The notes under the pieces: generated by a model
Seen by the model: only the letters and a program-made list of their open reading frames with translations
What the model was told of the DNA's origin: nothing
The model's database searches: none
Position numbers and translations under genes: made by a program
Assembly: GCF_001625365.1 (NCBI RefSeq)
Contig: NZ_LJJF01000001.1
Span: forward strand, 5,072,001 to 5,136,000
Source of the DNA: Streptomyces sp. MJM8645
Lineage (GTDB): Bacteria > Actinomycetota > Actinomycetes > Streptomycetales > Streptomycetaceae
Reading direction: 5' to 3'
Length of the DNA: 64,000 bases
Part shown: positions 16,678-27,105 of the stretch, piece after piece
Position numbering within the stretch: the stretch's first letter is position 1
How the letters are laid out: each line of letters begins with the position of its first letter

Positions 16678-17376
16678 TCAGCGGGTGCCGGTGCGCCGCG
16701 CGGGCTGGACGGCGGCGACCCGCGCCGGGGGCCACGGGTGCTCGGACTGCCGGGCGTGCTGGGCCCGTTCGGCCGCCTGGTGCCGGGCGCGCTGGCCGCG
16801 CGGGGCATCCAGCGCCGAGCGCGGCGGCAGTTCCGTGACGGTGTGCACCACCCCGTCCGCCCACGAGCCCGCGTGCGGATCGCGTCCGCTCCGGCCGTCC
16901 CCGAGGACGTGCCAGCCCGCCGGGGTGAGCCCGATGTACGAGCCGCAGCGCAGCCCGTGCAGGACGGCCGCGTCCCGCAGCGCCCACATCCAGGCGCCGT
17001 CCTGCTCGGTCCAGCCGGGCGCGCCCTCGCGGCAGCGCAACAGCACGGCCGTGCGGGTCGGTTCGGCCAGCCGCAGGTCGTGCGGGGTGACCTGGCGCAG
17101 GTGCGTGAGCAGGGCGTTGCGGTGCTGCCAACCGTCGGTGTCGTGTGGCCAGGGCGTGAACGAGGCCGAGGCGGACACGTGGTGCAGCGCGTTGAGGACG
17201 GCGATCACGACCGTGCCCGGCTGGGGCAGGTGGCGCTGATGCAACTCCACGACGAACTCGCGCGGGTCGCGCAGCAACGGGATCCCCGAGGCGGTCCAGG
17301 TCTCCAGGTCCAGCAGCCGTCTGGGCGCCGAACTCCGGGCGAGGGGATGCTGACCTCGGCCGATACCGTTGATCAC
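16678..17376 (-). CDS. conserved hypothetical protein upstream-oriented to recQ
   Basis: The protein has 232 residues from GTG 17376, with an excellent ribosome site (AGGAAGGAGG, about 3-12 bases upstream). No known fold is recognised. The region to about residue 170 looks folded: RLLDLETWTASGIPLLRDPREFVVELHQRHLP, VVIAVLNALHHVSASASFTPWPH, and TPAGWHVLGDGRSG. The last 60 residues are Arg/Ala/Pro-rich and probably disordered. From memory, a similar protein neighbours recQ in streptomycetes, but I cannot verify this. It is convergent with the preceding gene and co-directional with recQ, 359 bp downstream of it. Confidence 0.75.
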   Translation of the reverse strand: MINGIGRGQHPLARSSAPRRLLDLETWTASGIPLLRDPREFVVELHQRHLPQPGTVVIAVLNALHHVSASASFTPWPHDTDGWQHRNALLTHLRQVTPHDLRLAEPTRTAVLLRCREGAPGWTEQDGAWMWALRDAAVLHGLRCGSYIGLTPAGWHVLGDGRSGRDPHAGSWADGVVHTVTELPPRSALDAPRGQRARHQAAERAQHARQSEHPWPPARVAAVQPARRTGTR

Positions 17377-17735
17377 GATCCTCCTTCCTGACCCACTGGC
17401 ACGCGGGTACGTGGGTACGCCGAAGGCCGGGTCCAGCGGACAGGGTTTCGGGTACGCGCCAATTCTCGCGGTATCCGGGGTGGAGCGGCAACGATGAAAC
17501 GATGAACGCCACCCGAAAGCCCACGTTCCGCCGGATATGTTCCACCGCGCTCCGAGCGTCGTTCGGGCGGCGTTGGACCTTGATCCAGACCGTGTGCGGG
17601 GTCCGGTGAACCGCCATCGGCACGGTGACCACTCCTTTCCCCGCTCCGGCGTCCCGCGTGTTCGCGAGGGGGCTGCTTTCTCCCTTCGTTAGGCCATTCG
17701 AGTGATGGGTGGAATGGCGGCCCACTGCCGCCCGG
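17377..17735 (-). other. 359-bp gap between recQ and the hypothetical gene, with a possible overlapping leader ORF
   Basis: On the minus strand, AAAGGAG at 17632-17638 is followed after about 8 bases by GTG 17623 and ATG 17617, opening a frame that reads MAVHRTPHTVWIKVQRRP.... The frame runs on for hundreds of codons under the next gene in a different phase, so its true extent is unclear. Its codons are less GC3-biased than neighbouring genes. It may be a translated leader or a small protein; I cannot support a full CDS. Confidence 0.3.
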
Positions 17736-19940
<2,205 letters not shown>

Positions 19941-20099
19941 GTAACCCCGAGCCGCTGACATGAGGCGAATGCCGTGGCTGCGGAGAGGTGGAGGCCGGAT
20001 GTATTTCATCAGCTCCTCAGCTGAACGGCCGCCGACTAATCACCCGGGGGAGTGGGCGCGGTGTGCTCCGAATGAGGGAAGCGGAAAACGAGGGCGGAG

Positions 20100-20108
20100 T
20101 TATCCACA
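20100..20108 (+). promoter_or_regulatory. single DnaA-box-like nonamer upstream of the DUF4192 gene
   Basis: TTATCCACA matches the canonical E. coli DnaA box exactly and differs by one base from the streptomycete consensus TTGTCCACA. It stands alone in the divergent recQ/DUF4192 promoter region. Regulatory binding is possible; chance occurrence is equally plausible. Confidence 0.3.
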
Positions 20109-20186
20109 GGAAAAGAGAAAAATCCGGTGCGTCTCTCGGATTGCGTCACGCTTCCGGTCATGAACGCCGCGGACAACCGGAGCGTC

Positions 20187-21734
20187 ATGAACAACGGGAG
20201 CGTCATGAACAACGAGCGCGTCACCCTGTCCCTCGGCCCGTCCTCCGGCCACCGGCCGGTCACCATGCGCGGTCCGGCCGATATGGCCGAGCTGCTGCCC
20301 TACCTCCTGGGGTTCTACCCCGACGACAGCATCGTCGCGGTCGGCCTCCAGGGGCCCGACCTGCACCAGGGCGGAGTGATCCGGGCGGACATCCCGGAGT
20401 CGCCCGAGCAGTGGCCGGCCGCGGCGGAGGAGACGGCCGCCCTGCTGGTCGCCCTCTCCGAGCGGCACGGCGAGCGGCCCGTCCAAGTGCTCCTCTACCT
20501 CTGCCAGGATCCGACCACGGCGCACGCCCCTCCGGCGGTGGACGGCCTGCGGCCGCTGGCGGACGACCTCCGCGCGGCCCTCGGGCGCAGGGGGGTGGCC
20601 GTCAAGGAGTCGCTCTGCGTCTCGGACGGCCGCTGGTGGTCCTTCCTCTGCCGCCGCGCCGGGTGCTGCGACCCGGCGGGCAACCCGATCCGCCGTGCCC
20701 CCGGCCCGGGCCCGGCGGCCGCCGCTGCGGCCTTCGCTGGCCTCGCGCCGCGCGGCAGCCGGAAGGCGATCATCGGCGGGCTGGCCCCGATCGGCTCGCC
20801 GGGGGCGGACGCCCAGCGTGCGGCGCTCGCGCGGGTCGAGGCGGCCGAGGCCAACGGTGCTGACGGCGCTGGGGGCTCCGGTGGCGCGGCCGTCCAGGAG
20901 CAGGGCGCCGGCCTGCTCGACCAGGCCTTCGCCGAGTTCGCGGCCGGGGCCCGGGAGCTCGACGAGGATCGGGCGGCCCGGCTGCTGGTCGCCCTGCGGG
21001 ACCGCCTCACCCGGGATCGCGGCGTCGAGTACACCCGGCCCGCCGAGCTCGCGCCCGCCGAGCGGCTCTGGCGCTTCCTCGCCCGGCGCGCCGTGCCGCC
21101 CTACGAGGGCTGCGCGGTGGCCCCTCTCACCCTGCTGGCCTGGGCCTCCTGGGTGGCGGGGGACACCGCGACGGCCCGCGTCGTGCTGGGCCACGTCCTC
21201 CGGCTCGACCCGTCCTACCTGCTGGCCGAGCTGCTGTACGAGTCGTTGAACGACGGTATGACGCCCGACGCGCTGCTCGCGGCAGTCGAGGCGCAGCGTC
21301 GGCGGCGCGAGGCGGGTGGGCCTGTGCCAGCGCCCGCCGGCGAACCGGGGCCGGCGCCCACCGAGGGCCCGGGTGGTGACCAGGCGGGCCGCGGTGGGCC
21401 GTCGGGGCTGCCCGGGCCGGCGGGGGCCTCACGCCGCCGCCGGACGGCCCGCCGGAAGGCCGCGAAGGCGGCTCAGGCCACAACGGCGGCGGCCGAGCGG
21501 GGCCCGGTCGGCCCGGTCGGCCCCGCTGAGCCGACGCCGCGCCCGGACGGTCCGGGCCCGCTCGCCCTGCTGCCGGCGCCCGGGTGCGCTCCGGTGCCCC
21601 GGCAGCGGTCCGCCCGGGGTCTGCGGCTCGGTCGGGCAGCGGTGTCCCGGGCCGCCGCCGCACCGTCGGCCGCCGGGCGCCACCGGTGCCGGGGCGTCCG
21701 TCGGGCGGCGAGGGGAGCCCACCATGCGCGCTGA
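20187..21734 (+). CDS. DUF4192 family protein
   Basis: The protein has 515 residues from ATG 20187, preceded by GGAG. The near-identical ATG 20208, preceded by GGGAG, is equally likely, as the initiation region is duplicated. The conserved N-terminus (GHRPVTMRGPADMAELLPYLLGFYPDDSIVAVGL) defines DUF4192, a widespread actinobacterial family of unknown function. A second conserved stretch is RRAVPPYEGCAVAPLTLLAWASWVAGD. The final 150 residues are Arg/Ala/Pro-rich and low complexity. The gene is divergent from recQ, and the shared promoter region contains a DnaA-box-like nonamer. It is convergent with the hydrolase gene that follows. Confidence 0.85.
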   Translation: MNNGSVMNNERVTLSLGPSSGHRPVTMRGPADMAELLPYLLGFYPDDSIVAVGLQGPDLHQGGVIRADIPESPEQWPAAAEETAALLVALSERHGERPVQVLLYLCQDPTTAHAPPAVDGLRPLADDLRAALGRRGVAVKESLCVSDGRWWSFLCRRAGCCDPAGNPIRRAPGPGPAAAAAAFAGLAPRGSRKAIIGGLAPIGSPGADAQRAALARVEAAEANGADGAGGSGGAAVQEQGAGLLDQAFAEFAAGARELDEDRAARLLVALRDRLTRDRGVEYTRPAELAPAERLWRFLARRAVPPYEGCAVAPLTLLAWASWVAGDTATARVVLGHVLRLDPSYLLAELLYESLNDGMTPDALLAAVEAQRRRREAGGPVPAPAGEPGPAPTEGPGGDQAGRGGPSGLPGPAGASRRRRTARRKAAKAAQATTAAAERGPVGPVGPAEPTPRPDGPGPLALLPAPGCAPVPRQRSARGLRLGRAAVSRAAAAPSAAGRHRCRGVRRAARGAHHAR

Positions 21735-21772
21735 CCTCGCCGGGCGTCCGCCAGGGGCCGCCCGGAGCCTCG

Positions 21773-21789
21773 CCGCCCGGCCCGGGCGG
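21773..21789. terminator. possible terminator between convergent DUF4192 and hydrolase genes
   Basis: CCGCCCGG-C-CCGGGCGG forms an 8-bp palindrome just before the hydrolase stop codon. It is weak as a terminator because the loop would consume part of the stem. Confidence 0.35.
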
Positions 21790-21795
21790 GCTTCG

Positions 21796-23109
21796 CTAGG
21801 CCTCGCCGTGCGCCAGCTTGATCAGGCGGTCGAGCACTTTGCCGCCGCTCGCCCGAAGGCCGTCGTGCTCCCACTCGTTGGTGATCCAGGTCCGCAGACC
21901 GCGCACCGCGCGGGCGGTCGCCAGCGAGTCGGCGGTGTTCACGTACATGTCGTCGTGGTAGACCGCCGCCACGACGGGGACGGTGTTGGCGGCCAGCTGC
22001 GCCGGGTCGTACAGGTCGGGCCAGTCGGTGCGGGCGGCCAGCAGGTCCGCGGTCTCCTTCAGCGGGCGCAGCGCCGGGTCGGTGTCGAACATCCAGGGGT
22101 AGATCATCTCCCCGGTGAACAGCACCGGTGCGCCGGAGTCCAGCGAGGCCCGGGCGTCGAACTGCGGGAACTCCTTGCGGACCCGCTCGGCCGACCAGGC
22201 GGTGCCGCCCTGGTCCACCGAGCGCTGGCCGTAGATCGACTCGTGCAGCACGGCGTACAGCGGGCCCTCCGCGAAGGAGAGCTTGGCCTGGGCACCGGCC
22301 AGGAAGGTGTCGGACAGCTCGGGGCCGGCCGCGCCGTCCACCCAGGCCTCCTCCAGCAGGTAGTGCAGGGTGCCGGAGCCGCTGCCGCCGCCGAGCATCA
22401 GACCGAGGGCCTGGAACGCCTCGACGGTGAGCAGTCCGCCGTCGGGCAGCGTCGCGGGGGCGGCGGCGAGGTGCGCGGCGATCCGCCGTACCGCCTCGAC
22501 GTTCTGCGGGAACCTGGCGTAGTGGTCCTCGTTCTTGTGGACCACCCGCGGGTAGGCGGCGCGGTAGACGTCGTCCGCCGAACTGCCGAGGCCGGACAGG
22601 CCGCCGGTGATGAAGGCCTCGGCCAGGCCCTCGGGGGCGAAGGAGAGGTAGGTGAGGGTGCAGAAGCCGCCGAAGCTCTGGCCGAGCACGCTCCAGCGCC
22701 GGTCTGCGCCGAGCAGCTGGTGGCGGATCAGTTCGGCGTCCCGCACGATCGAGTCCGCGCGGAAGTGCGCCAGGTAGTCCGCCTGCTCCTGGGCGCCGCC
22801 GCGCCGGGCGAGGGTCTGCCGGGTCGCGGGCGTGGAGCGACCGGTGCCGCGCTGGTCGAGCAGGAGCACCCGGTAGTCGTCGAGGGCGCGCTCCAGCCAG
22901 GCGTCGCGGCCGAGCGGGCGGGCGGCCTTGCCGCCTGGGCCGCCCTGGAGGAAGACCAGCCAGGGCAGGTCGGCCTGCTCGCGGCCGGTGGCCACCACCT
23001 CGCGGGCGTACACCTCGATCTGCTCGCCCTGCGGGTCGGCGTGGTCGAGGGGGGCCTGGAAGACGTGGTCGGTCGTAACAATCCCGGGCAGCCGGCTGAC
23101 GGTGGACAT
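21796..23109 (-). CDS. alpha/beta-hydrolase fold protein, prolyl-iminopeptidase (S33) type
   Basis: The protein has 437 residues from ATG 23109, behind CCGAGGAG. The core shows the oxyanion-hole segment FLQGGPGGKA (residues about 53-62), LLLDQRGTGRS (about 85-95) and nucleophile Ser in GQSFGG, all typical of proline iminopeptidase-like S33 enzymes. These remove N-terminal proline or hydrolyse related amides. The catalytic Asp and His lie in the C-terminal third, with a plausible His in NEWEHDGLR. No signal peptide is present, so it is cytoplasmic. The substrate is not determinable. The gene stands alone on this strand. Confidence 0.9.
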   Translation of the reverse strand: MSTVSRLPGIVTTDHVFQAPLDHADPQGEQIEVYAREVVATGREQADLPWLVFLQGGPGGKAARPLGRDAWLERALDDYRVLLLDQRGTGRSTPATRQTLARRGGAQEQADYLAHFRADSIVRDAELIRHQLLGADRRWSVLGQSFGGFCTLTYLSFAPEGLAEAFITGGLSGLGSSADDVYRAAYPRVVHKNEDHYARFPQNVEAVRRIAAHLAAAPATLPDGGLLTVEAFQALGLMLGGGSGSGTLHYLLEEAWVDGAAGPELSDTFLAGAQAKLSFAEGPLYAVLHESIYGQRSVDQGGTAWSAERVRKEFPQFDARASLDSGAPVLFTGEMIYPWMFDTDPALRPLKETADLLAARTDWPDLYDPAQLAANTVPVVAAVYHDDMYVNTADSLATARAVRGLRTWITNEWEHDGLRASGGKVLDRLIKLAHGEA

Positions 23110-23865
23110 GCAACTCCTCGGTCTCTGCTGGTCACAGCGGTCAGGTCGCGGCTCACGGGGTCACCGGGTGCGGGCGCCGCGACCCCCGCACCGTATCCTG
23201 ACCGCGGTCGGGCACCGGTTCGACGGCCACCGCCCACTCGGCCAGGCATACGATGCCGGGCCGGGGCGGGTTGCACGGCAGGCCGCGGGCCGGGACGCAG
23301 CCGCCGCCACCCGGCGGCGAGACCGCGCCGCCCTGGTGGCAGCCCGGTGACGGCCCGACCGTGACGGCTCGACGGCTGCGGCACGACCGCCCGGCGGGCC
23401 GGGCTCGACGGGCCGCACCCGTCGCCGGGCGTGACCTGGAGGCGGTGCGCGGCGTTCACCCCGGGGGGCCGGCGACCGGCCGACGCTCGTCCGGCGGCAG
23501 GTTCCGGGCGGACCGCCCGCCGAGCGGGGTGGCCACGGCGCCGGGGCACCGGAGCGTGCGGGGCCCGCTCGGGTCACCTGGCCCGGCCGTTGCTGCGGCC
23601 CACGGGCCGGGCGCCACCGGCAGGCCGGGCCACCGGACCTGACGACGCGCCGGGCGCCGCGTCGGGCCCGACGCGAAGGCGCGGCGCGCCGGTACCGGCC
23701 TGGTACCGCGCACCGCATGGCACGGCCCGGCACCGGGTACGGCCAGACACGGCACACCCGCCGACGGGGCACCCCGCCGGCCCGGCACCATCAGCACGCG
23801 ATCGAGCGTGCTCGCGGCCCACCGGCCTGACCAGGCCACCGGACCGCCGAGGGGAGGAGAGTCCG
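23110..23865. other. 756-bp intergenic region without a convincing gene
   Basis: All open frames here are Arg/Pro/Ala-rich, lack ribosome sites and show no family-like sequence. A perfect 7-bp inverted repeat AGCACGC-N6-GCGTGCT at 23793-23812 lies 53 bp before the next start codon and could be an operator. Repeats of GGCACGGCCCGGCAC type are scattered around 23700-23760. Confidence 0.5.
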
Positions 23866-25998
23866 GTGACCGCCATGAGGCCACCACAGGCCATGCCGGC
23901 CGAGAGCGTGGTCGGCGCGCCGAGACCGGTCGGCCGCCCCGACCAGGTCCAGACGGCCGGACCGGCGGGGGCGTCCGTCGGCCCGAGTCGGCTCGCGGCC
24001 CCGCCAAGGCCGCAGCCTCCCGCCGTCCACCACGCGGTGCTCTGCGTCAACGCCCCCGCGATGGCCGCCTCCGGACCGGACGGTCAGCTGCGCGGCCACG
24101 GCCTGCACGGCTTCTACCGCAACGGCGTCCGGGTGCTCGCCCGGATGGAACTGCGTCTGGGCGGCATGGAGCCGCTGCCGCTCCAGGGCGCCCTGACCAG
24201 CACCGCGCAGGCCCGCTTCCTCGGCGCCGTCCGGCTCCCCGGCGACCTCGACCCGGACCCGGCGCTCACCGTCGAGCGGCTGCGTCACGCGGACGGAGTG
24301 GAGACCGTCATCGTGCGCAACACCGGTGGCCGGCCCGCCCGGCTGCCGATGGAGATCGCCCTCGGCACCGACCTCGGCCCGGTCGCCGAGATCGCCGCGG
24401 GGCACCGCCCGGCCGACCTGCCGGGCCAGGTGCAGTCCGCCGGGCTGCGCTGGGCCGGCCCGGCGCACAGCGCGGTGGTCAGCGCCAAGCCCTCCCCGCA
24501 CGCGGTGCTGGCCGGGGCCGGGGTGCTCCGGTGGGACTTGGAGGTGCAACCCGGCGCCCGCTGGTCGGTCGAGCTGCGCGCCGAACTGGAGAGCACCGCC
24601 CCCGGCCCGCGGCCGCCCGGCGGGCGGGGCACGGGCGTGCCGCTGCCCTGGGCCGAACCGGAGGTCCGCAGCGACGACGCCCGGGCCGCCCTGCTGGTCA
24701 CCCGCTCCCTGGACGCCCTCGGCGGGCTGCTGTTCGCCGACCCGGACCGCCCGACCGACCTCTACCCGGCCTCCGGAGCGCCCTGGCGCTTCGGCCTCGC
24801 CCCGGCCGACGCGCTCTGGGCCGCCCGGCTCACCCTGCCGCTCGGCACCCGGCTCGCCGTCGGCACCCTCCGGGCGCTGGCCCGCCGTCAGCAGCCCGCC
24901 GCCGCCCCGGGCCGCACCGAAGGCCTGCTGCCCGGCGCCCTCCGGCACGGCGGCCCCGAGCTGCCGCCCACCTGCACCGCCACCGAGGCCACCCTGCTGT
25001 TCGTCACCGTGCTGGCCGAGGCCTGGCGCTGGGGCCTGCCCCGCGCGGAGACCGCCGACCTGCTCCCGGCCGCCGAGCGGGCCCTGGCCGCCCTTCGCGA
25101 GGGCCTGGTCGACGGCTTCGTCACCGACCTCAGCCGTCCGGCGGAGGACCGCACCGCCCACCCGGTGGCCGCCCGGGCCGAGGTCCAGGCGCAGGCCCAC
25201 CGCGCCGCCCTGCACGGCGCCGAACTGCTGGAGGCCTTCGGCCGCCCCGGCGCCGAGGAGTGGCGCGGCTGGGCCGCCGAACTGCGCGGGCGCTTTCGCG
25301 AGCGGTTCTGGATCGACGACCTCTCCGGCGGCCGCCCCGCCGCCGCGCTGGCCCCGGGCGGCCAGCCACTGCCGGCCGTCGCCTCCTGCCTGGTGCACCT
25401 GCTGGACACCGGGCTCGCCGCCGACGGCGGCCGGCACGAGAGCCTGCTGGACCGGGAACAGACCCGGCTGCTGGCCCAGCGCCTGGCCGCGCCGGAGCTG
25501 GACAGCGGCTGGGGCCTGCGCACGCTCAGCGCCAAGTCCCCCCGCTTCAACCCGCTGGGCCACCGCGGCGGCGCGGTGCGGGTCCACGAGACCGCGTTGG
25601 CGATCGCCGGGCTGGCCGAAGCCGGCCACGAGAACGAGGCCGGCGCCCTGCTGGAGGGCCTGCTCGCCGCGGCTGCTCACTACGAGGGGCGGCTGCCCGA
25701 GATGTACGCGGGGGAGCAGCGCATCCCCGGCTGCCCGCCGGTGCCGCACCCGGCCGCCTGCCGCCCGGCGGCGGTCTCGGCGGCCGGCGCCGCGCACGCG
25801 GTGTTCGCGCTCGCCGGGGTCCGACCCGACGTGCCGGGCGGCCGGGTGCTGGTCCGCCCGGCCAGCACCGCTCCGCTCGGCGAGCTGGAGCTGACCGGCC
25901 TGCGGGTCGCCGGCGAGCCCTTCTCGGTCCGGGTGAGCCGGATCGGCGTGGCGATGGTCGAGGAGGCCTCCGCGGAGCTGCAACTGGTCGCCCGCTGA
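23866..25998 (+). CDS. glycogen debranching enzyme-like protein (N-terminal bis domain plus (alpha/alpha)6 barrel)
   Basis: The protein has 710 residues from GTG 23866, six bases after GGGGAGGAG. After a Pro-rich lead of about 55 residues, the N-terminal domain (GFYRNGVRVLARMELRLGGMEPLPLQ; ARFLGAVRLPGDLDPDPALTVERLRHADGVETVIVRNTG) matches glycogen-debranching N-terminal domains of actinobacteria. The second half is a helical barrel with FGLAPADALWAARLTLPLG, GWGLRTLSAKSPRFNPLGHRGGAVRVHETALAIAG and PGCPPVPHPAACRPAAVSAA, as in amylo-alpha-1,6-glucosidase families. Enzymatic activity is inferred; the usual paired catalytic acids cannot be assigned with confidence. No operon partner is present. Confidence 0.82.
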   Translation: MTAMRPPQAMPAESVVGAPRPVGRPDQVQTAGPAGASVGPSRLAAPPRPQPPAVHHAVLCVNAPAMAASGPDGQLRGHGLHGFYRNGVRVLARMELRLGGMEPLPLQGALTSTAQARFLGAVRLPGDLDPDPALTVERLRHADGVETVIVRNTGGRPARLPMEIALGTDLGPVAEIAAGHRPADLPGQVQSAGLRWAGPAHSAVVSAKPSPHAVLAGAGVLRWDLEVQPGARWSVELRAELESTAPGPRPPGGRGTGVPLPWAEPEVRSDDARAALLVTRSLDALGGLLFADPDRPTDLYPASGAPWRFGLAPADALWAARLTLPLGTRLAVGTLRALARRQQPAAAPGRTEGLLPGALRHGGPELPPTCTATEATLLFVTVLAEAWRWGLPRAETADLLPAAERALAALREGLVDGFVTDLSRPAEDRTAHPVAARAEVQAQAHRAALHGAELLEAFGRPGAEEWRGWAAELRGRFRERFWIDDLSGGRPAAALAPGGQPLPAVASCLVHLLDTGLAADGGRHESLLDREQTRLLAQRLAAPELDSGWGLRTLSAKSPRFNPLGHRGGAVRVHETALAIAGLAEAGHENEAGALLEGLLAAAAHYEGRLPEMYAGEQRIPGCPPVPHPAACRPAAVSAAGAAHAVFALAGVRPDVPGGRVLVRPASTAPLGELELTGLRVAGEPFSVRVSRIGVAMVEEASAELQLVAR

Positions 25999-26075
25999 CA
26001 CCCCTGCCCGGGCCCGCCCGGCTCCGGCGACACCTCAGGCGGGCCGGGCGCGGTCCGTGTACGGGCCTGTGCTTA

Positions 26076-26097
26076 TCGTCAGAGAGACGACTATGAT
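26076..26097 (+). promoter_or_regulatory. promoter with overlapping operator of the Nudix regulator
   Basis: TATGAT at 26092-26097 is a good -10, placing transcription start at or next to ATG 26105, so a leaderless message is inferred. Immediately upstream TCGTC-AGAGA-GACGA (26076-26090) is a perfect 5-bp inverted repeat lying between -35 and -10, well placed for repression. No clear -35 is seen. Confidence 0.55.
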
Positions 26098-26104
26098 CGT
26101 CGCC

Positions 26105-26863
26105 ATGTCGCGCTACGATCCGTCGGCCTTCCCCCCGTTCGCTGTCACGGTTGACCTGGTGGTGCTGACGGTGCGCGACCACGCGCTCTGCGCCCTGCTG
26201 GTCAGACGCGGCGAGCCGCCGTTCCAGGGGTACTGGGCACTGCCCGGCGGCTTCGTCCGCCCGGACGAGGGCCTGGCCGAGGCCGCCTCCCGGGAGCTGG
26301 CCGAGGAGACCGGCCTGCGCGCGCACTCAGCCCCCGGCCACGAGGCGGTCGGCCCCGGCGCGGCCGGTGCCCACTTGGAGCAGCTCGCCACCTACGGCCA
26401 CCCGCAGCGCGATCCCCGGATGCGGGTGGTCAGCGTCGCCTACCTGGTCCTCGCCCCCGACCTGCCGACCCCCCGGGCCGGCGGCGACGCCAGCAGCGCC
26501 CGCTGGGCCCCGGTCGGCGAACTGCTCGGCCAGAGCCCGGTCGACGGAGTCCCGCTCGCCTTCGACCACGGGCTGATCCTCGCCGACGGCGTGGAACGCG
26601 CCCGCTCCAAGATCGAGTACTCCTCCCTCGCCACCGCCTTCTGCCCCACCGAGTTCACCGTCGGCGAGTTGCGCCGGGTCTACGAGGCGGTCTGGGGCGT
26701 GGTCCTGGACCCGCGGAACTTCCACCGCAAGGTCACCGGCACCCCCGGCTTCCTGCTGCCCTCCGGCGGCACGACGACCCGTCAGGGGGGCCGTCCTGCC
26801 CAGCTGTTCACCGCGGGCGGCGCGACCGTCCTCAACCCGCCCATGCTGCGCCCGGAGTCCTGA
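26105..26863 (+). CDS. Nudix hydrolase / NrtR-type transcriptional regulator
   Basis: The protein has 252 residues from ATG 26105; an in-frame ATG at 26093 overlaps the -10 element. The N-terminal Nudix domain contains a complete Nudix box, GFVRPDEGLAEAASRELAEETGL (Gly, Glu and the REL-x-EE-x-GL core intact, residues about 48-71). A C-terminal winged-helix-like segment (about 160-225: SLATAFCPTEFTVGELRRVYEAVWGVVLDPRNFHRKVTG) is the signature of the NrtR family, which senses ADP-ribose and represses NAD metabolism genes. Because the box is intact, the protein may still hydrolyse its ligand. No NAD genes are adjacent, so targets lie elsewhere or are the gene itself. Confidence 0.88.
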   Translation: MSRYDPSAFPPFAVTVDLVVLTVRDHALCALLVRRGEPPFQGYWALPGGFVRPDEGLAEAASRELAEETGLRAHSAPGHEAVGPGAAGAHLEQLATYGHPQRDPRMRVVSVAYLVLAPDLPTPRAGGDASSARWAPVGELLGQSPVDGVPLAFDHGLILADGVERARSKIEYSSLATAFCPTEFTVGELRRVYEAVWGVVLDPRNFHRKVTGTPGFLLPSGGTTTRQGGRPAQLFTAGGATVLNPPMLRPES

Positions 26864-27010
26864 CCCGGCCCCGGCCCGCCGCCCCCGGCCCGCCGCCGAC
26901 TCCCCCTGGCCCGGGAATCGCAGGATCGGATTGTCCCCTGATCGGGTGAGGTGGGTGGCCGACGGGCCCGCGCCGCTCCCGTAATGCCCGGAATCTCCGC
27001 CACCGGCCCC

Positions 27011-27051
27011 TAATGTGCTGGCGCGGGGCCGTGCCGGCACGCGCCAACACA
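27011..27051 (+). promoter_or_regulatory. putative -10 and long inverted repeat in the leader of the ABC exporter operon
   Basis: TAATGT (27011-27016) is a plausible -10. TGTGCTGGCGCG (27014-27025) and CGCGCCAACACA (27040-27051) form a 12-bp inverted repeat with one mismatch. This may be an operator or an RNA hairpin about 55 bases before the start codon. Confidence 0.5.
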
Positions 27052-27105
27052 CCAGGGGGCGCCCCGCGTCGGGCAGGTCGGCCGAGGGCATGGGAGCAGG
27101 CAGCG

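Noticed and set aside
20100..20108. Replication-origin-like region
   Set aside because: Only one DnaA box is present; oriC would need a cluster and neighbouring dnaA/dnaN.
23161..23772. 203-codon minus-strand frame in the gap before the debranching-like gene
   Set aside because: Arg/Ala/Pro-rich, no ribosome site, and overlapped by equally long frames in other phases.
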